Origin: an uncultured Eubacteriales bacterium
GTDB taxonomy: Bacteria > Bacillota > Clostridia > Oscillospirales > Oscillospiraceae
NCBI GenBank assembly: GCA_900549885.1
Contig: URQA01000164.1
Coordinates: forward strand, 1 to 5,121
Length of the DNA: 5,121 bases
Reading direction: 5' to 3'
Shown here: positions 4,596 through 5,121 of the stretch, one piece after another
Layout: each line of letters opens with the position of its first letter
Position numbering within the stretch: position 1 is the first letter of the stretch
The notes under the pieces: model-generated
Database searches by the model: none
Seen by the model: only the letters and a program-made list of their open reading frames with translations
What the model was told of the DNA's origin: nothing
Translations under genes and position numbers: made by a program

Positions 4596-4891
4596 TGAAG
4601 ACCGCTTACGATATCATCAAGCGCCCCATCATCACCGAGCAGTCCATGGAGGCCGCCACCTTTAAGAAGTACACCTTTGAGGTGGCCAAGGATGCCAACA
4701 AGATCGAGATCGCCAAGGCGGTGGAGGAGATCTTCGGCGTGAAGGTGGCCAAGGTCAACACCCTGAACATGTATGGCAAGGAGAAGCGCATGGGCCGCTA
4801 CCCCGCCGGGCGCCGTCCCAGCTGGAAGAAGGCCATGGTCACCCTGACCGCCGACTCCAAGTCCATCGAGTTCTTCGAAGGCATGGTGTAA
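4595..4891 (+). CDS. rplW: Large-subunit ribosomal protein L23
   Basis: The protein has 98 residues, usual for bacterial L23. L23 sits at the peptide tunnel exit and is the docking site for trigger factor and signal recognition particle. The sequence shows the typical YDIIKRPIITEQSM start (5-18), YTFEVAKDANKIEIAKAVEEIFGVKVAKVNTLN (26-58), the rRNA-binding extension GKEKRMGRYPAGRRPSWKKAMVTL (61-84) and a short acidic end. The ATG overlaps the rplD stop by one base (TAATG). Its Shine-Dalgarno, GGAGG at 4580-4584, lies inside the last codons of rplD with a 10-base spacer, so coupled translation is likely. The TAA stop at 4889-4891 is itself part of the rplB ribosome binding site. Confidence 0.98.
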   Translation: MKTAYDIIKRPIITEQSMEAATFKKYTFEVAKDANKIEIAKAVEEIFGVKVAKVNTLNMYGKEKRMGRYPAGRRPSWKKAMVTLTADSKSIEFFEGMV

Positions 4892-4905
4892 GGAGGTAAC
4901 GAGAA

Positions 4906-5121
4906 ATGGCGATCAAAACTTATAAGCCCACAACGCCCTCCCGCCGTCACATGACTGTGTCCGCCTTTGAGGGCATCGACAAGAAGGCCAAGCCCGAGCG
5001 CGCCCTGACTGAGACCCTGCAGAAGCACGCTGGCCGCAACAGCTATGGCCGCATCACCGTCCGCCACCGCGGCGGCGGCAACAAGCGCAAGTACCGCATC
5101 ATCGACTTCAAGCGGGACAAG
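4906..5121 (+). CDS. rplB: Large-subunit ribosomal protein L2, C-terminus off the right edge
   Basis: The first 72 residues are visible; complete L2 is about 275. L2 is a core 50S protein needed for subunit joining and peptidyl transferase activity. The visible N-terminus, MAIKTYKPTTPSRRHMTVSAF, and the RNA-binding GRNSYGRITVRHRGGGNKRKYRIIDFKRDK (43-72), are diagnostic. The functional region around the conserved C-terminal histidine is outside the window. AAGGAGG (4890-4896) lies 9 bases upstream and overlaps the rplW stop codon. The gene continues the expected S10 operon order; rpsS, rplV and rpsC would be expected next. Confidence 0.98.
   Translation, partial: MAIKTYKPTTPSRRHMTVSAFEGIDKKAKPERALTETLQKHAGRNSYGRITVRHRGGGNKRKYRIIDFKRDK

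Overview
This window is GC-rich DNA with strong AGGAGG-type ribosome binding sites. It carries a Gram-positive S10 ribosomal protein operon with the gene order rpsJ-rplC-rplD-rplW-rplB. Base composition, protein style and an S9 peptidase of a kind common in gut Clostridia suggest a high-GC clostridial Firmicute, perhaps Oscillospiraceae (Flavonifractor or Oscillibacter-like). That assignment is inference from composition and remembered protein style, not a database match.

Layout. Positions 1-1956 are on the minus strand. They hold a long in-frame ORF (403-1956) followed, with a 4-base ATGA overlap, by the start of trpG (1-406, running off the left edge). The long ORF is a chimera. Its first ~320 residues look like the beta-propeller half of an S9-family peptidase, and its last ~190 residues are the C-terminal part of anthranilate synthase component I (TrpE). 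The peptidase catalytic domain and the TrpE N-terminal ~300 residues are both absent. The seam lies near 970-996, in a stretch (K-L-E-N-G-V-L) that would fit either parent. It is therefore either a deletion/recombination joint or an assembly join.

Positions 1957-2639 contain no convincing gene. They hold a minus-strand promoter for the peptidase-like ORF, a strong plus-strand promoter with A/T-rich upstream sequence, and about 460 bases of leader before rpsJ. The first ~210 bases of the leader can fold as one closed, multi-helix RNA domain (about 2185-2394). The second part (about 2415-2600) is a GC-rich structured element.

Positions 2640-5121 are the S10 operon: S10, L3, L4 and L23 complete, L2 cut by the right edge. 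The rpsJ-rplC gap is unusually long (285 bases). It contains a second, diverged copy of the GC-rich element seen before rpsJ, with the same two sequence blocks at nearly the same spacing, a shared hairpin with a compatible base-pair change, and a terminal hairpin the same distance from the ribosome binding site. This duplicated element is the best candidate here for something undescribed. L3 has a long C-terminal tail ending in a tandem 9-residue repeat whose copies differ only at synonymous positions.

How the parts work together: the plus-strand promoter and leader should drive co-expression of ribosomal large-subunit proteins and S10, with the two structured elements placed to influence rpsJ and rplC expression. 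The trp genes would run from the peptidase promoter as drawn, which is unlikely to be the ancestral arrangement.
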